In this document: positions 1 to 9,716 of the stretch, piece after piece
Position numbering within the stretch: position 1 is the first letter of the stretch
How the letters are laid out: each line of letters opens with the position of its first letter
The notes under the pieces: generated by a model
What the model saw: the letters and a program-made list of their open reading frames with translations, nothing else
Told to the model about the DNA's origin: nothing
Databases searched by the model: none
Assembly (NCBI RefSeq): GCF_014650495.1
Contig: NZ_BMVB01000033.1
Span: 1-48,309, forward strand
From: Streptomyces cinnamoneus
Lineage (GTDB): Bacteria; Actinomycetota; Actinomycetes; Streptomycetales; Streptomycetaceae
Length of the DNA stretch: 48,309 nt
Direction: 5' to 3'
Position numbers and translations under genes: made by a program

Positions 1-62
1 GGACCGGAACCTGCCCCACCTGCCGACAGACCGTCCCATGGCAGCCCTACGACACCACCTAA
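1..62 (+). CDS. C-terminal tail of an unidentified protein (partial)
   Basis: An open frame entering from the left edge (first full codon at position 3) ends in TAA at 60-62. The 19 visible residues include a Cys-Pro-Thr-Cys pair, which suggests a C-terminal zinc knuckle, followed by a Trp/Tyr-containing tail. I do not recognise the family. In other Streptomyces the gene before the MoaD-like gene is, from memory, threonine synthase thrC, and this tail does not look like the end of ThrC. The frame could also be a chance one; only the sequence to the left can decide. Confidence 0.35.
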   Translation, partial: TGTCPTCRQTVPWQPYDTT

Positions 63-75
63 CAAAGCACTACTA

Positions 76-157
76 GGGGCTGTCGCCCCCGCCCCGTCCC
101 TTCCCGTCATCGGGGGCTCTGCCCCCGGCCCCCGGTCCTCCATCGCCGGACGGGCTG
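76..157 (+). repeat. Dispersed GC-rich intergenic repeat, copy 1
   Basis: The segment has two short stem-loops (GGGGC/GCCCC near 76-89 and GGGGGC/GCCCCC at 112-127) and ends in ccggtcctccatcgccggac followed by gggctga. The same block in reverse orientation lies at 34776-34880, and a partial relative lies at 11077-11122. It is therefore a multicopy intergenic element, probably structural or terminator-like at the RNA level. The function is unknown. Confidence 0.65.
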
Positions 158-189
158 AGTGCGTCCGGCCTTCACACCAAGGTGATCCC

Positions 190-465
190 ATGAGCGTCAA
201 CGTCCGCATCCCCACCATCCTGCGCACCTACACCGGCGGTCTGGCCGAGGTCTCCGCGGAGGGGGCCGTCCTCTCCGAGGTCATCGCCGACCTGGAGCGC
301 AACCACCCCGGCATCGCCGCCCGCGTCCTCGACGAGTCCGGCAAGCTGCGCCGGTTCGTCAACGTCTACGTCAACGACGACGACGTCCGCTTCGAGGGCG
401 GGCTGGGCGCGGCCACGCCGGACGGTGCCGGCGTCTCGATCATTCCGGCGGTGGCCGGCGGCTGA
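190..465 (+). CDS. MoaD/ThiS family ubiquitin-like sulfur-carrier protein
   Basis: The 91-residue protein has the length and beta-grasp pattern of the MoaD/ThiS/CysO family and ends in Ala-Gly-Gly. The C-terminal di-glycine is the residue pair that is adenylated by an E1-like enzyme and then carries sulfur as a thiocarboxylate. The closest role model is mycobacterial CysO, which donates sulfur for cysteine synthesis, but no cysM- or mec-like gene is adjacent here, so the acceptor pathway is not shown. The ATG is preceded by an AAGGTGA ribosome-binding site. A strong hairpin at 539-575 closes the unit, which looks monocistronic. In relatives a similar gene sits beside threonine synthase. Confidence 0.88.
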   Translation: MSVNVRIPTILRTYTGGLAEVSAEGAVLSEVIADLERNHPGIAARVLDESGKLRRFVNVYVNDDDVRFEGGLGAATPDGAGVSIIPAVAGG

Positions 466-538
466 GCCGGTGAACGCGGTCACGCGCACCGGCTGATCAA
501 TGGCCTGAGCTTTTCTCAGCGTTCCTGAGCAATTCCCT

Positions 539-575
539 GGAATCACCCCGCCCGTTAAACGGACGGGGTGATTCC
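539..575 (+). terminator. Hairpin terminator after the MoaD-like gene
   Basis: Seventeen-base arms (539-555 and 559-575) are separated by a three-base loop TAA, with a single C/A mismatch. No U-tract follows, which is usual for Streptomyces terminators. It lies 74 bases after the MoaD-like stop. Confidence 0.8.
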
Positions 576-718
576 GTCTGTTGAAGCGCGATACAGTTGG
601 GGCGTTCCCCCTCCGGCGTCAGTGCCGAGCGCATATGAGAACCCGTCAACTTGTGCCGTTAACACGTGTACGAATTGCCGGGTTGGTGGCGTTTTGCCCG
701 GCCCGACTTGCCCGGGAA

Positions 719-752
719 GTGCCGTGAATCGGCACGAATGGCCGATCGGCCA
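719..752. other. Two adjacent palindromes upstream of the cold-shock gene
   Basis: A hairpin GTGCCG-tgaat-CGGCAC (719-735) is followed by a perfect 14-bp palindrome TGGCCGATCGGCCA (739-752). They lie about 30 bases before the proposed cold-shock promoter, so they could be an operator or an upstream transcription-end structure. Apart from these and the promoter at 781-808, I see nothing gene-like in the 455-base gap 466-920. Confidence 0.4.
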
Positions 753-780
753 CGCCTGGAATTCTCGTCCGACTGACCTG

Positions 781-808
781 TTGCAGACGGCATCCGTGCA
801 GATACATT
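781..808 (+). promoter_or_regulatory. Candidate promoter of the cold-shock gene
   Basis: TTGCAG (781-786) and TACATT (803-808) are separated by 16 bases. A start near 815 would give a leader of about 105 nucleotides, which fits the long, structured 5' leaders known for cspA-type mRNAs. The assignment rests on sequence similarity only. Confidence 0.45.
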
Positions 809-920
809 CAGCCGCGGTCGACGCGTTCCGGCGCACACCTCCAACCTGTCTGGGGGTGAGGTCTGACCCGGGTCCGCGAGGTGCGGTCCTGTGCAAGGGC
901 CAGTAATAGGGGAGTTAGGC

Positions 921-1127
921 ATGGCTCAGGGCACCGTCAAGTGGTTCAACGCGGAGAAGGGGTACGGCTTCATCGCGGTCGACGGTGGTGCGGATGTTTT
1001 CGTCCACTACAGCGCGATTCAGATGGACGGCTACCGCACCCTCGAAGAGGGGCAGCGAGTCGAGTTCGAGATCTCGCAGGGCCAGAAGGGTCCGCAGGCC
1101 GACATGGTGAGGCTGGCGGCCGGCTGA
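921..1127 (+). CDS. CspA-family cold-shock protein (68 aa)
   Basis: A single cold-shock domain fills the protein. RNP1 appears as KGYGFI and RNP2 as VFVHYSAI, the aromatic nucleic-acid-binding strands of the OB fold. These proteins bind single-stranded RNA and DNA and act as RNA chaperones. The ATG at 921 follows GGGGAG with good spacing; an in-frame ATG at 891 would add ten residues that are not part of the domain. The gene sits between the MoaD-like gene and groEL2, and a hairpin at 1163-1200 ends it. A second, longer cold-shock protein is at 25558-25941. Confidence 0.95.
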   Translation: MAQGTVKWFNAEKGYGFIAVDGGADVFVHYSAIQMDGYRTLEEGQRVEFEISQGQKGPQADMVRLAAG

Positions 1128-1162
1128 TCGCGTCGCATCGACCACCGGCTCACTCAGCTCGT

Positions 1163-1200
1163 ACGAGGGGTCCGCGCCTGTGAAGGCGCGGGCCCCTCGT
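1163..1200 (+). terminator. Terminator after the cold-shock gene
   Basis: ACGAGGGG-t-CCGCGCC pairs with GGCGCGG-g-CCCCTCGT across a six-base loop, giving 16 pairs including one G-U. It is followed by a GT-rich stretch to about 1222. The rest of the 398-base gap before groEL2 holds the CIRCE/promoter block and a leader with a possible stem (arms ACCGCA 1444-1449 and TGCGGT 1481-1486). Confidence 0.8.
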
Positions 1201-1337
1201 GCGTGTGCGCGTGCGGGTGCGCGTCGTAAGGGGCCGACGGGGTGTGCGCGGGCCCCGGGCGGGGCAGGGTTGCATCCGGCGCGGGTCGCTGCGGGGCCGT
1301 ACCCCCTGCCACTCGGGGTGGGATACCGGGCGGACCG

Positions 1338-1364
1338 CTTGCACTCGGGTGGGTCGAGTGCTAA
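1338..1364 (+). promoter_or_regulatory. CIRCE operator overlapping the groEL2 promoter
   Basis: CTTGCACTC, nine bases, then GAGTGCTAA, a close match to the CIRCE consensus (TTAGCACTC-N9-GAGTGCTAA) bound by the HrcA repressor. Its left arm contains a -35-like TTGCAC (1339-1344). Seventeen bases later the right arm runs into a -10-like TAATCA (1362-1367). HrcA binding would therefore cover the whole core promoter. Confidence 0.9.
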
Positions 1365-1373
1365 TCATTGGGC

Positions 1374-1400
1374 TTAGCACTCTCCGGGTGAGAGTGACAG
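1374..1400 (+). promoter_or_regulatory. Second CIRCE element of groEL2
   Basis: A perfect left arm TTAGCACTC (1374-1382), a nine-base spacer and a degenerate right arm GAGTGACAG (1392-1400). It begins nine bases after the first CIRCE and lies in the initially transcribed region, so HrcA could bind cooperatively or block early elongation. Confidence 0.8.
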
Positions 1401-1525
1401 ATTTGGACCGTCGGTGAGGTCTGCGAGCCAAGCGGGGCAAGGAACCGCAGGGTGCGCGGGCCGTCCGTCGCGGGCGCCTGTGCGGTCCGGAGCAATCCAC
1501 CCCCAGTCCGGGAGGACCACTTCAC

Positions 1526-3148
<1,623 letters not shown>

Positions 3149-3184
3149 TCGACCTCTGACGGTTGATCGCCTGTCCTTCCAGGA

Positions 3185-3224
3185 CACCGGGGCGGCACTC
3201 CCTCGCGGGGGTGCCGCCCCGGTG
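3185..3224 (+). terminator. groEL2 terminator
   Basis: A perfect 14-bp stem, CACCGGGGCGGCAC (3185-3198) against GTGCCGCCCCGGTG (3211-3224), with a 12-base loop, 36 bases after the groEL2 stop. Confidence 0.85.
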
Positions 3225-3325
3225 GCGTTCCCGGCCGCAGCCGTGGGCTCCGGCGATGCCTCTACCCTTGGGGCGCGCAGGTTGTCATGTGACGGACATA
3301 CGGACACGAGGGAAGGGAGCGTGCG

Positions 3326-5062
3326 GTGACGGCGGGGGAGGCGAACGGCGGAGAGCTGGTCGGGCAGGTGCTCGGCGGGCGGTACCGGGTGACGGCGACG
3401 ATCGGGCGCGGCGGCATGGGCGTGGTCGCCCGGGCGGTGGACGAACTGCTGGGCCGCGAGGTGGCCGTCAAGATCCTTCGGGTCTACACCGACGCCTCCG
3501 CACCCGACCTGGCCGATCTGCGGGCCCGCATGCAGCGGGAGGCGCAGGCCGCCGCCCGCATCCGGCACGGCGGCGTGGTCACCGTGCACGACGTGACCGA
3601 GGAGCAGGGCCTGCCGGTCATCGTCATGGAACTCGTCGACGGCCCCTCGCTCGACGACGTGCTCGAAGAGCGCGGCCCGCTGGAGCCGCACGAGGCCGCG
3701 GCCATCGGCGCCGAGCTGATGGACGCGCTCGACGCCGCGCACCGGGCCGGCGTACTGCACCGGGACGTCAAGCCGGCGAACGTCCTGCTGGAGCGCGGCG
3801 GCAGGGTCGTCCTGACCGACTTCGGCATCGCCACCATGGAGGCGTCGGACGGCGACGCCGTGACCAAGCTGACCCAGAGCGGCCAGATCATCGGCTCCAT
3901 CGACTACCTGCCGCCGGAGCGGGCGCAGGGCAGGGAGCCCGGCCCCGCGTCCGACATCTGGTCGCTGGGCATGACGCTGTACGCGGCCGTCGAGGGTGCT
4001 TCGCCGTTCCGCCGCACGTCCGTGTGGTCGACGATGACGGCGATCGTCAACGAGCCGCTGCCGGAGCCGCGCCGTGCGGGCCCGCTCACCCCGGTGCTGC
4101 AGGCGCTGATGGCGAAGGAGCCGGAGAACCGGCCCACCGCCGACCAGGCGCGCCGGATGCTGGAGCAGGTCGCTGCGGGCGGGACGGTGAACGTCGCCCC
4201 CAAGGCCCCCGTTCCCCCGCACCCGCCCACCGTCGCCGCCCCGCCGCCCGGGGCAGGGGCCGGGCCGGGGGCCGTGCCGACGCCGTCGGCCGCCGTCCCT
4301 CCGGTCACGCCCGCCGCCGTGCCGCCGCCCCCGCCCGGCTTCGGCCCCGCACCGTTCCACCAGCAGCCCCAGCCGCATCCGTCCCCGCAGCCGCAGCACG
4401 TCGGCTACCCGCCGCCCGGCGGGCCGGCCCCCTTCGCCCGGCCCGGTGATCCCGGCGACAGCCGCCCCGCTGCCGATCGCGCACGGCGCCGCCGCCGTAC
4501 GGTCATCGCGGTGGCGGCCGCGGTGGTGCTCGCCGGCGCCGGCGTCACCTACGCCCTGACCGGCGAGTACGGCGACAAGAGCGGTGGCGGGGCGCAGGCG
4601 GCGCCCGCGGCCGGCTCGCCCTCGGGCAGCGGCGGACCGAGCGGAGGCGCAGCCGCCGACGGGAACTCCCCGGGCACCTCGCCGTCCGTCCAGGGGAAGC
4701 CGTCCGGCAAGCCCTCGCCGCGGCCGAGCGGCAGTGCCGGCGGCGCGAGCCCGCGCGCGTCGGCATCCGCGTCGGCCAAGCCCACTTCCGTGTCGAAGAG
4801 TTGCAGCGGCTGGAGCCACCGGGATCCGGCCCCGGGCAGCTACGGCTACATGTCGGGCAGCTACCACCTGCAGACCGGCCCGTACGAGAACTGCCCGTCG
4901 GTGTCCCTGGCCAAGTCCGGCACGAAGCTCTGGTACCACTGCTCCGTCGTCAACGCGCACGGCAACACGTGGACCTACGTCCGCGTGGAGGGCACGAAGA
5001 CCTCGGGCTGGATGTCCAACGACAACCTCACCCGCCAGAGCGGACCGTCGACCCCCTGCTAG
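3326..5062 (+). CDS. Transmembrane Ser/Thr protein kinase with extracellular SH3-like domain
   Basis: Residues about 20-275 form an Hanks-type kinase: glycine loop IGRGGMG (26-32), ATP lysine K49, catalytic HRD at 145-147, DFG at 165-167 and PPE at 196-198. A long Pro-rich linker (about 285-385) leads to one membrane segment (about 393-413). A Ser/Pro/Gly-rich spacer and an exported domain (about 490-578) with a Cys pair and an SH3b-like pattern follow. The kinase acts in the cytoplasm and the C-terminal domain probably senses a cell-wall or extracellular ligand. No PASTA repeats are present, so it is not a PknB orthologue. The GTG at 3326 has AGGGAG seven bases before it. Ligand and substrates are unknown. 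Confidence 0.93.
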   Translation: MTAGEANGGELVGQVLGGRYRVTATIGRGGMGVVARAVDELLGREVAVKILRVYTDASAPDLADLRARMQREAQAAARIRHGGVVTVHDVTEEQGLPVIVMELVDGPSLDDVLEERGPLEPHEAAAIGAELMDALDAAHRAGVLHRDVKPANVLLERGGRVVLTDFGIATMEASDGDAVTKLTQSGQIIGSIDYLPPERAQGREPGPASDIWSLGMTLYAAVEGASPFRRTSVWSTMTAIVNEPLPEPRRAGPLTPVLQALMAKEPENRPTADQARRMLEQVAAGGTVNVAPKAPVPPHPPTVAAPPPGAGAGPGAVPTPSAAVPPVTPAAVPPPPPGFGPAPFHQQPQPHPSPQPQHVGYPPPGGPAPFARPGDPGDSRPAADRARRRRRTVIAVAAAVVLAGAGVTYALTGEYGDKSGGGAQAAPAAGSPSGSGGPSGGAAADGNSPGTSPSVQGKPSGKPSPRPSGSAGGASPRASASASAKPTSVSKSCSGWSHRDPAPGSYGYMSGSYHLQTGPYENCPSVSLAKSGTKLWYHCSVVNAHGNTWTYVRVEGTKTSGWMSNDNLTRQSGPSTPC

Positions 5063-5157
5063 GGACCGGCCCACGGAGGGTGCGCAGCGCCGACGCCCTC
5101 CGGCACCGCTCCCTCATGCGGCACACTGGAGGTTTAGCCATACCGAAAGGGTGACGC

Positions 5158-6807
5158 GTGAACGGCCCCCTCATTGTTCAAAGCGACAAGACCCTGCTGC
5201 TGGAAGTGGACCACGAGCAGGCGGACGCCTGCCGACGGGCCATTGCGCCGTTCGCCGAGCTGGAGCGGGCGCCCGAGCACATCCACACCTACCGGGTGAC
5301 GCCGCTGGGGCTGTGGAACGCGCGGGCCGCCGGGCACGATGCCGAGCAGGTCGTGGACGCGCTCGTCACGTACTCGCGCTATCCCGTGCCGCACGCCCTG
5401 CTCGTCGACATCGCCGAGACCATGGCCCGCTACGGGCGGCTGAAGCTGCTCAAGCACCCCACGCACGGGCTGGTGCTGGAGAGCACCGACCGGCCGGTGC
5501 TGGAGGAGATCCTCCGGTCGAAGAAGATCGTGCCGCTGGTCGGGGCCAGGATCGATCCGGACACGGTCGCCGTGCACCCCTCCGAGCGGGGCCAGATCAA
5601 GCAGACCCTGCTGAAGCTGGGCTGGCCCGCCGAGGACCTGGCCGGGTACGTGGACGGCGAGGCGCACCCGATCGAGCTCGCCGAGGACGGCTGGGCGCTG
5701 CGCCCGTACCAGCGGCAGGCCGTCGAGGGCTTCTGGCACGGCGGGTCCGGCGTCGTGGTGCTGCCCTGCGGTGCCGGCAAGACGCTCGTCGGCGCGGGTG
5801 CGATGGCCCAGGCCAAGGCGACCACGCTGATCCTGGTGACCAACACCGTCTCCGCGCGGCAGTGGAAGCACGAGCTGGTCAAGCGGACCTCGCTGACCGA
5901 GGACGAGATCGGCGAGTACAGCGGGACGAAGAAGGAGATCCGCCCGGTCACCATCGCCACGTACCAGGTGCTCACGACCAAGCGGAAGGGCATCTACCCG
6001 CACCTGGAGCTCTTCGACTCCCGGGACTGGGGCCTGGTCGTCTACGACGAGGTGCACCTGCTGCCCGCGCCCGTCTTCAAGTTCACCGCCGACCTGCAGG
6101 CGCGGCGGCGGCTCGGGCTGACGGCGACGCTCGTGCGCGAGGACGGGCGGGAGTCGGACGTCTTCTCCCTCATCGGTCCCAAGCGCTTCGACGCGCCCTG
6201 GAAGGAGATCGAGGCCCAGGGCTACATCGCGCCCGCCGACTGCGTCGAGGTCCGCGTCAACCTCACCGACTCCGAGCGGCTCGCGTACGCGACGGCCGAG
6301 ACGGAGGAGAAGTACCGCTACTGCGCCACGACGGCCACCAAGCGGAAGGTCACCGAGGCGCTGGTGCGCAAGCACCGGGGCGAGCAGACGCTGGTCATCG
6401 GCCAGTACATCGACCAGCTCGACGAGCTGGGGGAGCACCTGGACGCGCCCGTCATCAAGGGCGAGACGACCAACGCGCAGCGCGAGAAGCTCTTCGACGC
6501 CTTCCGGCAGGGCGACATCTCGGTGCTGGTCGTCTCCAAGGTCGCGAACTTCTCGATCGACCTGCCGGAGGCGACGGTGGCCATTCAGGTGTCGGGCACC
6601 TTCGGCTCGCGCCAGGAGGAGGCCCAGCGGCTGGGCCGCGTGCTGCGCCCGAAGGCCGACGGTCACGAGGCCCGCTTCTACTCCGTGGTCGCCCGCGACA
6701 CGGTCGACCAGGACTTCGCGGCGCACCGCCAGCGCTTCCTGGCCGAGCAGGGGTATGCGTACCGGATCGTGGACGCGGACTCGCTGCTGGCGGGCGAGGA
6801 CGCCTGA
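5158..6807 (+). CDS. XPB-type DNA repair helicase
   Basis: A 549-residue SF2 helicase of the bacterial XPB/Ssl2 family. After an N-terminal domain come Walker A PCGAGKT (203-209), the DEVH box (297-300), the XPB-specific RED motif (residues 327-329) and, in the second RecA domain, QRLGRVLRPK as motif VI. Bacterial XPB is a 3'-5' helicase tied to DNA unwinding in repair. The GTG start at 5158 follows AAAGGG. In Mycobacterium tuberculosis XPB (Rv0861c) is adjacent to a helicase-C3 protein (Rv0862c); here the equivalent partner is encoded about 10 kb away at 17522-20014. A 46-codon gene converges on it, with a shared palindromic terminator. Confidence 0.95.
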   Translation: MNGPLIVQSDKTLLLEVDHEQADACRRAIAPFAELERAPEHIHTYRVTPLGLWNARAAGHDAEQVVDALVTYSRYPVPHALLVDIAETMARYGRLKLLKHPTHGLVLESTDRPVLEEILRSKKIVPLVGARIDPDTVAVHPSERGQIKQTLLKLGWPAEDLAGYVDGEAHPIELAEDGWALRPYQRQAVEGFWHGGSGVVVLPCGAGKTLVGAGAMAQAKATTLILVTNTVSARQWKHELVKRTSLTEDEIGEYSGTKKEIRPVTIATYQVLTTKRKGIYPHLELFDSRDWGLVVYDEVHLLPAPVFKFTADLQARRRLGLTATLVREDGRESDVFSLIGPKRFDAPWKEIEAQGYIAPADCVEVRVNLTDSERLAYATAETEEKYRYCATTATKRKVTEALVRKHRGEQTLVIGQYIDQLDELGEHLDAPVIKGETTNAQREKLFDAFRQGDISVLVVSKVANFSIDLPEATVAIQVSGTFGSRQEEAQRLGRVLRPKADGHEARFYSVVARDTVDQDFAAHRQRFLAEQGYAYRIVDADSLLAGEDA

Positions 6808-6824
6808 CGGGGGGCGGGGCGCCC

Positions 6825-6846
6825 GCGCAGGGCCTAGGCCCTGCGC
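6825..6846. terminator. Perfect 22-bp palindrome between convergent genes
   Basis: GCGCAGGGCC-TA-GGCCCTGCGC is fully self-complementary. It lies 17 bases after the XPB stop and includes the stop codon and last codons of the small minus-strand gene. It can act as a bidirectional terminator, although a loop must open at the CCTAGG centre. Confidence 0.65.
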
Positions 6847-6974
6847 TTGTCGGCGTACTCGCCGAGGACGACGACGCTGACGGCCGCGCCGGCGAACGCC
6901 TTGATCGCGCGGAGGGCGGTGGCGAGGGGCTTGGCGGGGGCCGAGGGGTCCGGGGTGATGGATGCCGTGGTCAT
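6834..6974 (-). CDS. Small conserved-looking protein (46 aa)
   Basis: ATG at 6974 reads to TAG at 6834. The product starts MTTASITPDPSAPAK, then has an Ala/Val-rich helix (about residues 18-41) and a charged EYADKRRA tail. The helix is amphipathic to hydrophobic and might associate with the membrane. Codon use is normal for the genome (GC-rich third positions), and no competing plus-strand gene covers the interval, which supports a real gene. The family is not recognised. It converges with XPB, and its final codons are embedded in the 6825-6846 palindrome. Confidence 0.6.
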   Translation of the reverse strand: MTTASITPDPSAPAKPLATALRAIKAFAGAAVSVVVLGEYADKRRA

Positions 6975-7258
6975 GTCTCCATGATGGTTTTCCGCGGCCC
7001 CGTCGGCATCGGCCTGCCGGTGTAAACGCGCGGGCGCCCGCGTACGACCCAGGAATCATGCCGTCCCCTACGGGAGGACGACGGTGACCCTGAGGTACGC
7101 CAGGGGTGGGGGATAAATCGGTCGCGTGCCCCTGGGCGCCCCGACTACAATCCCCCCTTCCCGCCGCCTCCCGCCCGCACCGCTTCCGGGAGCGCCTCCG
7201 TCCGGTCGGTAACCGGGCGGTTCCCCGCTCACACCGCCGTACGCCTGGAGGCCCTGCC

Positions 7259-9331
7259 GTGCCCGCGCACGTAACGAACGTGACCGACCCCCTCGACCGT
7301 GAGCGCGCCCACCTGGCCTCTTCCCGGGCCGCGCTGCGGGCGATGCGGGCCGATGCCGAGTCCCTCGACATCAAGGACGTCACGGCCAACTGGGTCAACG
7401 CCGTCATCCTGCAGCGGCAGATCGAGGAGCGCATCACCGCCCTCGCCGACCTCGCGCACACCCCGCTCTTCTTCGGCCGGCTCGACTACCTGCACGCCCC
7501 GGGCGCGGAGCAGGCGGAGGGGGCCGAGGGCGAGCAGTTCTACATCGGCCGCCGGCACGTGCACGACGCCGTCGGCGACCCCATGGTCATCGACTGGCGT
7601 GCGCCCGTCTCGCAGCCGTTCTACCGGGCCTCCAAGAAGGAGCCCATGGACGTCCGGCTGCGCCGCCGCTTCGGTTACACCGGCGGCGAGTTGACGGCCT
7701 ACGAGGACGAGGACCTGACGGACGCGGCGGCCGGCGACCGGGCGAGCCGGCTGCTCCAGAGCGAGATCGAGCGGCCGCGCGTCGGCCCCATGCGGGACAT
7801 CGTCGCCACGATCCAGCCGGAGCAGGACGAGATCGTCCGGGCCGGCATCGGCGGCACGGTGTGCGTCCAGGGCGCCCCCGGTACGGGCAAGACGGCCGTC
7901 GGCCTGCACCGCGTCGCGTACCTGCTGTACGCCCACCGCGAGCGGCTCGCCCGCACCGGCACGCTGGTCATCGGGCCGAACCGGTCCTTCCTGCACTACA
8001 TCGAGCAAGTCCTGCCGGCGCTGGGCGAGTTGAATGTGGCGCAGGCGACGGTCGACGACCTCGTCGCGCACGTGGAGGTGCGGGGGACGGACTCCGCCGC
8101 CGCGGCCCGGCTCAAGGGCGACGCCCGCATGGCGGAGGTGCTGCGGCGGGCGGTGCGGGCGGGCGTGACGATGCCCGTGGAGCCGGTGATCGTGGCGCGC
8201 GGGTCGCGGCGCTGGCGGGTGCCGGCGTACGAGATCGAGGAGATGGTGCGGGAGTTGCTCGCCCGCGACATCCGCTACGGCGCCGCCCGTGAGGCCCTGC
8301 CGCAGCGCATCGCGCACGCCGTGCTCGTACGGATGGAGGAGGCCGGCGAGGCGCCCGACGACCGGGTGCAGGACGCGGTCGCGCGCAACGCCGCGGTGAA
8401 GGCCGCGGTGAAGACGATCTGGCCCGCCGTGGACCCGGCGAAGCTCGTGCTGCGGCTGCTGTCGGACGCGGAGTTCCTGGCGGAGCACGCCGACGGGGTG
8501 CTGGAGGAGGACGAGCAGCGGGAGGTCCTGTGGGCGCGCCCGGCCCGGGGCGTGAAGTCGGCCGCGTGGTCGGCGGCGGACGCGGTGCTGGTCGACGAGG
8601 CGATGGACCTGGTGGCGCGCACGCCGTCGCTGGGGCACGTCGTCCTGGACGAGGCGCAGGACCTCTCGCCCATGCAGTACCGGGCGGTCGGTCGTCGCTG
8701 CACGACGGGTTCGGCGACGATCCTCGGCGACCTCGCGCAGGGGACGACGCCGTGGGCGACGGCGAGCTGGGAGCAGGCGCTGGCCCACCTGGGCAAGCCG
8801 GACGCGGCCGTCGAGGAGCTGACGCAGGGCTTCCGCGTGCCGCGCGAGGTCATCGCCTACGCGTCGCGCCTGCTGCCGGCCATCGCCCCGGGGCTGGCGG
8901 AGGCGACGTCGGTGCGTGAGGCGGCGGGCGACTTCGCGGTGCGGGAGGTGGCGGCCGGGGAGCTGGACGCGGCGGTGGTCGCCGCGTGCCGCGAGGCGCT
9001 CGGGCGCGAGGGCTCGATCGGCCTGATCGCCGCGGACGACCGGATCGCCGTGCTGGGCGGGCTGCTCGTGGCGGCCGGCCTGCCGTACCTCGCGCCCGGC
9101 GAGGAGAGCTCGGCCGAGGCCCGGCTGACGCTCGTGCCGGCGTCGCTGGCCAAGGGCCTGGAGTACGACTACGTCGTGCTGGACGAGCCGGCGGCGGTCG
9201 TCGCGGGCGAGCCGGACGAGCGCACGGGGCTGCGGCGGCTGTACGTGGCGCTGACGCGGGCGGTGTCGGGGCTGACGGTGCTGCACGCGGAGCCGCTGCC
9301 GGAGCGGCTGGCCGCCTCGGACACTCCCTAG
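7259..9331 (+). CDS. helD: HelD-like RNA-polymerase-associated helicase/motor
   Basis: A 690-residue UvrD/Rep-type ATPase with the HelD layout: an N-terminal coiled-coil arm (about 10-65), the family signature VIDWRAPVSQPFY (about 110-122), Walker A GAPGTGKTA (205-213) and a C-terminal half ending with the SF1 motif LYVALTRA. HelD binds RNA polymerase and releases it from stalled complexes or DNA in an ATP-dependent way. The GTG at 7259 has GGAGG seven bases upstream, so an upstream in-frame start at 7106 is unlikely. TACAAT at 7146-7151 is a possible -10. No rifamycin-associated inverted repeat is evident upstream, so I do not call it the resistance paralogue HelR. Its stop directly abuts that of the ArsR gene. 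Confidence 0.88.
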   Translation: MPAHVTNVTDPLDRERAHLASSRAALRAMRADAESLDIKDVTANWVNAVILQRQIEERITALADLAHTPLFFGRLDYLHAPGAEQAEGAEGEQFYIGRRHVHDAVGDPMVIDWRAPVSQPFYRASKKEPMDVRLRRRFGYTGGELTAYEDEDLTDAAAGDRASRLLQSEIERPRVGPMRDIVATIQPEQDEIVRAGIGGTVCVQGAPGTGKTAVGLHRVAYLLYAHRERLARTGTLVIGPNRSFLHYIEQVLPALGELNVAQATVDDLVAHVEVRGTDSAAAARLKGDARMAEVLRRAVRAGVTMPVEPVIVARGSRRWRVPAYEIEEMVRELLARDIRYGAAREALPQRIAHAVLVRMEEAGEAPDDRVQDAVARNAAVKAAVKTIWPAVDPAKLVLRLLSDAEFLAEHADGVLEEDEQREVLWARPARGVKSAAWSAADAVLVDEAMDLVARTPSLGHVVLDEAQDLSPMQYRAVGRRCTTGSATILGDLAQGTTPWATASWEQALAHLGKPDAAVEELTQGFRVPREVIAYASRLLPAIAPGLAEATSVREAAGDFAVREVAAGELDAAVVAACREALGREGSIGLIAADDRIAVLGGLLVAAGLPYLAPGEESSAEARLTLVPASLAKGLEYDYVVLDEPAAVVAGEPDERTGLRRLYVALTRAVSGLTVLHAEPLPERLAASDTP

Positions 9332-9691
9332 TTAGTCCGCGGGCTTGAGGTCGTCGAGGTCGTCGAGGCCCTCCGCCGCCGTGAGGAGGGCTTTCACCAG
9401 TCCGGGGAAACGGGCGTCGAGGTCGGCGCGGCGCAGGCGCACGTAGCGGTTGCGGCCGACGGCCCGGGTGGAGGTGAGCCCGGCCTCGCGCAGGACCCGC
9501 ATGTGGTGCGAGACGGTCGACTTGTGGAGGTGGCCGAGGCCGAGCCGTTCGGAGGAGCAGTCGTACTGCTCGCCGGTCGCGTAGATCGCGAACAGGCGCA
9601 GGCGCACGGGGTCGCCCAACGCGTGCAGCACCTTGGCCAGTTGGATGTCCGCGACGTCCGGCTGGGGCAGCCACTCGCCGTCGTTGTCCAT
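9332..9691 (-). CDS. ArsR-family transcriptional repressor
   Basis: A 119-residue winged-helix protein. GDPVRLRLFAIYA (about 23-35) and the recognition helix KSTVSHHMRVLREAGL (about 55-70) are typical of ArsR/SmtB. An N-terminal Cys lies in EQYDCSSERLG, but no clear CxC metal site is visible, so the effector may not be a metal. The ATG at 9691 has GGAGG just before it; an in-frame start at 9736 would translate the operator itself. It is divergent from the MFS exporter at 9793, with a nine-base-arm operator between them, which implies repression of both genes. Confidence 0.9.
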   Translation of the reverse strand: MDNDGEWLPQPDVADIQLAKVLHALGDPVRLRLFAIYATGEQYDCSSERLGLGHLHKSTVSHHMRVLREAGLTSTRAVGRNRYVRLRRADLDARFPGLVKALLTAAEGLDDLDDLKPAD

Positions 9692-9716
9692 GGTTCCTCC
9701 GATCGATGACCACTTA

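Noticed and set aside
7106..7258. Upstream start for HelD
   Set aside because: It has no ribosome-binding site, would include the TACAAT -10-like hexamer and gives a non-family basic N-terminus; GGAGG supports GTG 7259.
6975..7258. Rifamycin-associated element upstream of HelD
   Set aside because: No matching inverted repeat was found by eye, so the HelR resistance assignment is not supported.
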